64,000 bases of DNA from Zoogloea sp. Its GTDB lineage: Bacteria; Pseudomonadota; Gammaproteobacteria; Burkholderiales; Rhodocyclaceae. Location of the stretch: assembly GCF_023150065.1 (NCBI RefSeq), contig NZ_JAKLLN010000001.1, positions 124,001-188,000 of the forward strand. Direction: 5' to 3'. The position numbers and the translations under genes were made by a program. Below are positions 62,049 through 64,000 of this stretch, in pieces (positions within the stretch are counted from its first letter, which is position 1; every line of letters begins with the position of its first letter). A model generated the notes under the pieces. The model ran no database searches, was not told where the DNA came from, and worked only from the letters and a program-made list of their open reading frames with translations.

Positions 62049-63083
62049 ATGAGCTCCCTTACTTATCGCGATGCCGGTGTGGATATCGACGCCGGCGATG
62101 CCCTGGTCGACCGTATCAAGCCCTTTGCCAAGCGCACCATGCGCCCGGAGGTGATGGGGGGGATCGGCGGCTTTGGCGCCCTGTTCGAGATCTCGAAGAA
62201 GTTCAAGGAGCCCGTGCTGGTTTCCGGCACCGATGGCGTGGGCACCAAGCTCAAGCTGGCCTTCCAGCTCAACAAGCACGACACCGTGGGCCAGGATCTG
62301 GTGGCCATGAGCGTCAATGATATCCTCGTTCAGGGGGCCGAGCCCCTGTTCTTCCTCGACTACTTTGCCTGCGGCAAGTTGCATGTGGATACCGCCGCCA
62401 CCGTGATCCAGGGCATCGCCCAGGGCTGCGAGCTGTCCGGTTGCGCCCTGATCGGCGGCGAAACCGCCGAGATGCCCAGCATGTACCCGGATGGCGAATA
62501 CGACCTGGCCGGCTTTGCGGTGGGCGCGGTCGAGAAGTCCCGGATCATCGACGGCTCCACCATTCGCCCGGGTGATGTGGTGCTGGGCCTCGCATCCAGC
62601 GGTGCCCACTCCAATGGTTACTCCCTGATCCGCAAGGTCATCGAGATTGCCAAGCCCAACCTCGAAGGCGACTTCCATGGCCGCAGCCTCAAGGACGTGA
62701 TCATGGAGCCCACCCGCATCTACGTGAAGTCGATGCTGGCCCTGATGGAAAAGCGTGATGGCCTGGTCAAGGGCATGGCTCACATCACCGGTGGCGGCCT
62801 GCTCGAGAACGTGCCGCGTGTGCTGGCGGACAATCTCACCGCTGTCCTGAAGAAGGATGCCTGGGAGATGCCTTACCTGTTCCAGTGGCTCAAGCACGCC
62901 GGCAACGTGGACGCCCAGGAGATGTACCGGGTGTTCAACTGCGGTATCGGCATGGTCGTGATCGTGGCCAGTGAGGATGTGGATGCCGCCACCGAGCAGC
63001 TCCGCTCCACCGGGGAGACGGTGTACAACCTGGGCACCATCGAAGCACGGGCCGAAGGCCAGGCACAAACGGTGGTGATCTGA
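62049..63083 (+). CDS. purM: Phosphoribosylformylglycinamidine cyclo-ligase
   Basis: PurM makes 5-aminoimidazole ribonucleotide (AIR) in purine synthesis. The 344-residue protein starts [21 protein letters not shown] and has [45 protein letters not shown] and [16 protein letters not shown] 62049 is the family start. It is divergent from hda with a 205-bp gap holding a possible -10 (TAAAAT, 61897-61902), and ends at a strong terminator. Confidence 0.98.
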   Translation: MSSLTYRDAGVDIDAGDALVDRIKPFAKRTMRPEVMGGIGGFGALFEISKKFKEPVLVSGTDGVGTKLKLAFQLNKHDTVGQDLVAMSVNDILVQGAEPLFFLDYFACGKLHVDTAATVIQGIAQGCELSGCALIGGETAEMPSMYPDGEYDLAGFAVGAVEKSRIIDGSTIRPGDVVLGLASSGAHSNGYSLIRKVIEIAKPNLEGDFHGRSLKDVIMEPTRIYVKSMLALMEKRDGLVKGMAHITGGGLLENVPRVLADNLTAVLKKDAWEMPYLFQWLKHAGNVDAQEMYRVFNCGIGMVVIVASEDVDAATEQLRSTGETVYNLGTIEARAEGQAQTVVI

Positions 63084-63119
63084 TCCCCGGGCCCTGACAG
63101 GGGGCCTCTGCAGCAGATG

Positions 63120-63148
63120 AAAAAGCGGGCCTGCCAGGCCCGCTTTTT
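63120..63148. terminator. Bidirectional terminator after purM
   Basis: AAAAAGCGGGCC (63120-63131) pairs with GGCCCGCTTTTT (63137-63148), with a 5-base loop. The A and T tracts at the ends make it efficient in both directions, so it may also stop transcription from hflX. Confidence 0.92.
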
Positions 63149-63267
63149 CATTGACGTCTGCACCTCTGACTGCCTTCCCCCGGCTTAAGGTAGCTGCCGC
63201 AGCAGCCCGGCGGGTTGTCCTGGCTGGACCGCCGATCCAGGCCCTGCAGCACGAGTGAGACTACTGC
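63149..63267. other. purM-hflX intergenic region
   Basis: These 119 bases between the purM terminator and the hflX stop codon show no open frame, RNA gene or clear repeat. Confidence 0.6.
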
Positions 63268-64000
63268 TTACTGCTGCTTGAGGCGATCGATCAGGTCCTG
63301 CACCACATCTTCCGCACCGCGCACCTTGAAGAGGGCGCCCTCTTCATCGGCGCGCTCTTCAAGCACCTGGCAGTTGGAGTAGATCTCGCCACGCAGCTGC
63401 TGGGCCGACCAGGGCAGGAAGAGCTCGGCTTCGACCAGATCCTGCTGGAAGAAGCCCAGAATGACCTCGCGGAGCCCGGCGACTTCATCCGGGCGGCGGG
63501 CGCTCATGACCACGCAGTCCGGGTAGCGGGCCCGCAGCGATGCTTCGCATTCGGCCTGGGCGGCGGCATCGCCGACGTGGTCGATCTTGTTGAAGACGCG
63601 GATGCGCGGCAGGGTATCGGCGCCGATCTCGGCCAGCACCACGTCGGTCACTTCGAGCTGACGTTCGAAGCCCGGGTCGCTGGCGTCGATGACGTGGAGC
63701 AGCAGTGACGCGTCGAGCGCTTCGTCGAGGGTGGATTTGAAGGATGCGACGAGGCCGTGGGGGAGGTTCTTGATGAAACCCACCGTATCGCTGACCAGCA
63801 CCCGGGGCACGCCCTCGGGGTGCAGTACCCGCACGGTGGTGTCCAGCGTGGCGAAGAGCTTGTTGGCAACCAGCACCTCGCTGCCGGTGAGGGCCCGCAT
63901 CAGGGTGGATTTGCCGGCGTTGGTGTAGCCGACCAGCGCCACCGTGGCGAGGCCCTGGCGCTCCTGGCGGCGGGCGCGCTGGGTTTTGCGCTCGACCTCC
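63268..64000 (-). CDS. hflX: GTPase HflX (partial, 5' end outside window)
   Basis: The visible 243 codons start inside a charged helical region (EVERKTQRARRQERQG) and cover the G domain: G1 VALVGYTNAGKSTLMRAL, G3 DTVGFIKNLPHGLVASF, G4 FNKIDHV and G5 VVMSARR, then a C-terminal domain ending IDRLKQQ. HflX splits stalled or heat-damaged ribosomes. The N-terminal half, and probably hfq upstream, lie beyond the window edge. Confidence 0.95.
   Translation of the reverse strand, partial: EVERKTQRARRQERQGLATVALVGYTNAGKSTLMRALTGSEVLVANKLFATLDTTVRVLHPEGVPRVLVSDTVGFIKNLPHGLVASFKSTLDEALDASLLLHVIDASDPGFERQLEVTDVVLAEIGADTLPRIRVFNKIDHVGDAAAQAECEASLRARYPDCVVMSARRPDEVAGLREVILGFFQQDLVEAELFLPWSAQQLRGEIYSNCQVLEERADEEGALFKVRGAEDVVQDLIDRLKQQ

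Noticed and set aside
61844-62050. N-terminal extension of Hda to an ATG at 62050
   Set aside because: The extra 69 residues have no family match and would bury the beta-clamp motif that must be near the N-terminus.

Overview
This is a GC-rich chromosomal window from a betaproteobacterium, most likely Rhodocyclales (relatives of Azospira, Dechloromonas, Thauera or Azoarcus). The assignment is inferred from gene order and protein families, not from a database search: folC-SPOR-cvpA-purF-metZ, secG-tRNA-Leu-nuoA-N followed by a DUF2818 gene, the DUF3579 gene, and a NarX/NarL pair beside a Crp/Fnr-family regulator. The last of these suggests a facultative anaerobe or denitrifier. Almost all of the window is core genome. 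I see no insertion sequence, prophage, CRISPR array, toxin-antitoxin pair or defence island.

Layout. 1-4086 (+): tail of folC, SPOR-domain protein, cvpA, purF, metZ. 4093-8301 (-): lpxH, two cyclophilins, and a coupled pair made of an L,D-transpeptidase and a TPR protein that share a similar C-terminal domain. 8519-9901 (+): cysS, ending at a bidirectional terminator shared with a convergent orphan periplasmic binding protein. 11287-15152 (-): grpE-dnaK-dnaJ with two good sigma-32 promoters. 15314-17839: a Ser/Thr kinase fused to a cyclic-nucleotide-binding-like domain, trxC, and a small AP2-like protein. 17852-20379 (-): small membrane protein, hemH, hrcA. 20506-24925: nadK, recN, fur (-), bamE, dapB. 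25061-27658: large hybrid histidine kinase. 27831-33214: carA (behind a leader hairpin), carB, greA, DUF4149 protein. 33225-40031: yhbY (-), rlmE, ftsH, folP, glmM, tpiA, secG. 40093-40177: tRNA-Leu(GAG). 40263-55617: all fourteen Complex I genes, then DUF2818 and DUF3579 genes. 55747-59501: narL and narX (-), then a divergent Crp/Fnr regulator behind an FNR-type box. 59573-64000: Tat-exported dienelactone hydrolase, HAD phosphatase (-), hda (-), purM, and hflX (-), whose 5' part lies outside the window.

How the genes work together. The window carries first and middle steps of purine synthesis (purF, purM), carbamoyl phosphate for pyrimidines and arginine (carAB), envelope construction (lpxH, glmM, bamE, secG, L,D-transpeptidase, SPOR protein), proteostasis (DnaKJ-GrpE, FtsH, HrcA, thioredoxin 2, cyclophilins), and respiration (Complex I) next to nitrate/NO-type regulation.

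The less ordinary items are the kinase-cNMP fusion, the AP2-like protein, the paired TPR/L,D-transpeptidase genes, the hybrid kinase whose first receiver has Glu at the phosphoacceptor position, the carA leader hairpin, the sigma-32 -35 box that contains the grpE stop codon, and several palindromes in the narX/regulator intergenic region. I do not see a clearly new multi-gene system; these are leads at single loci.
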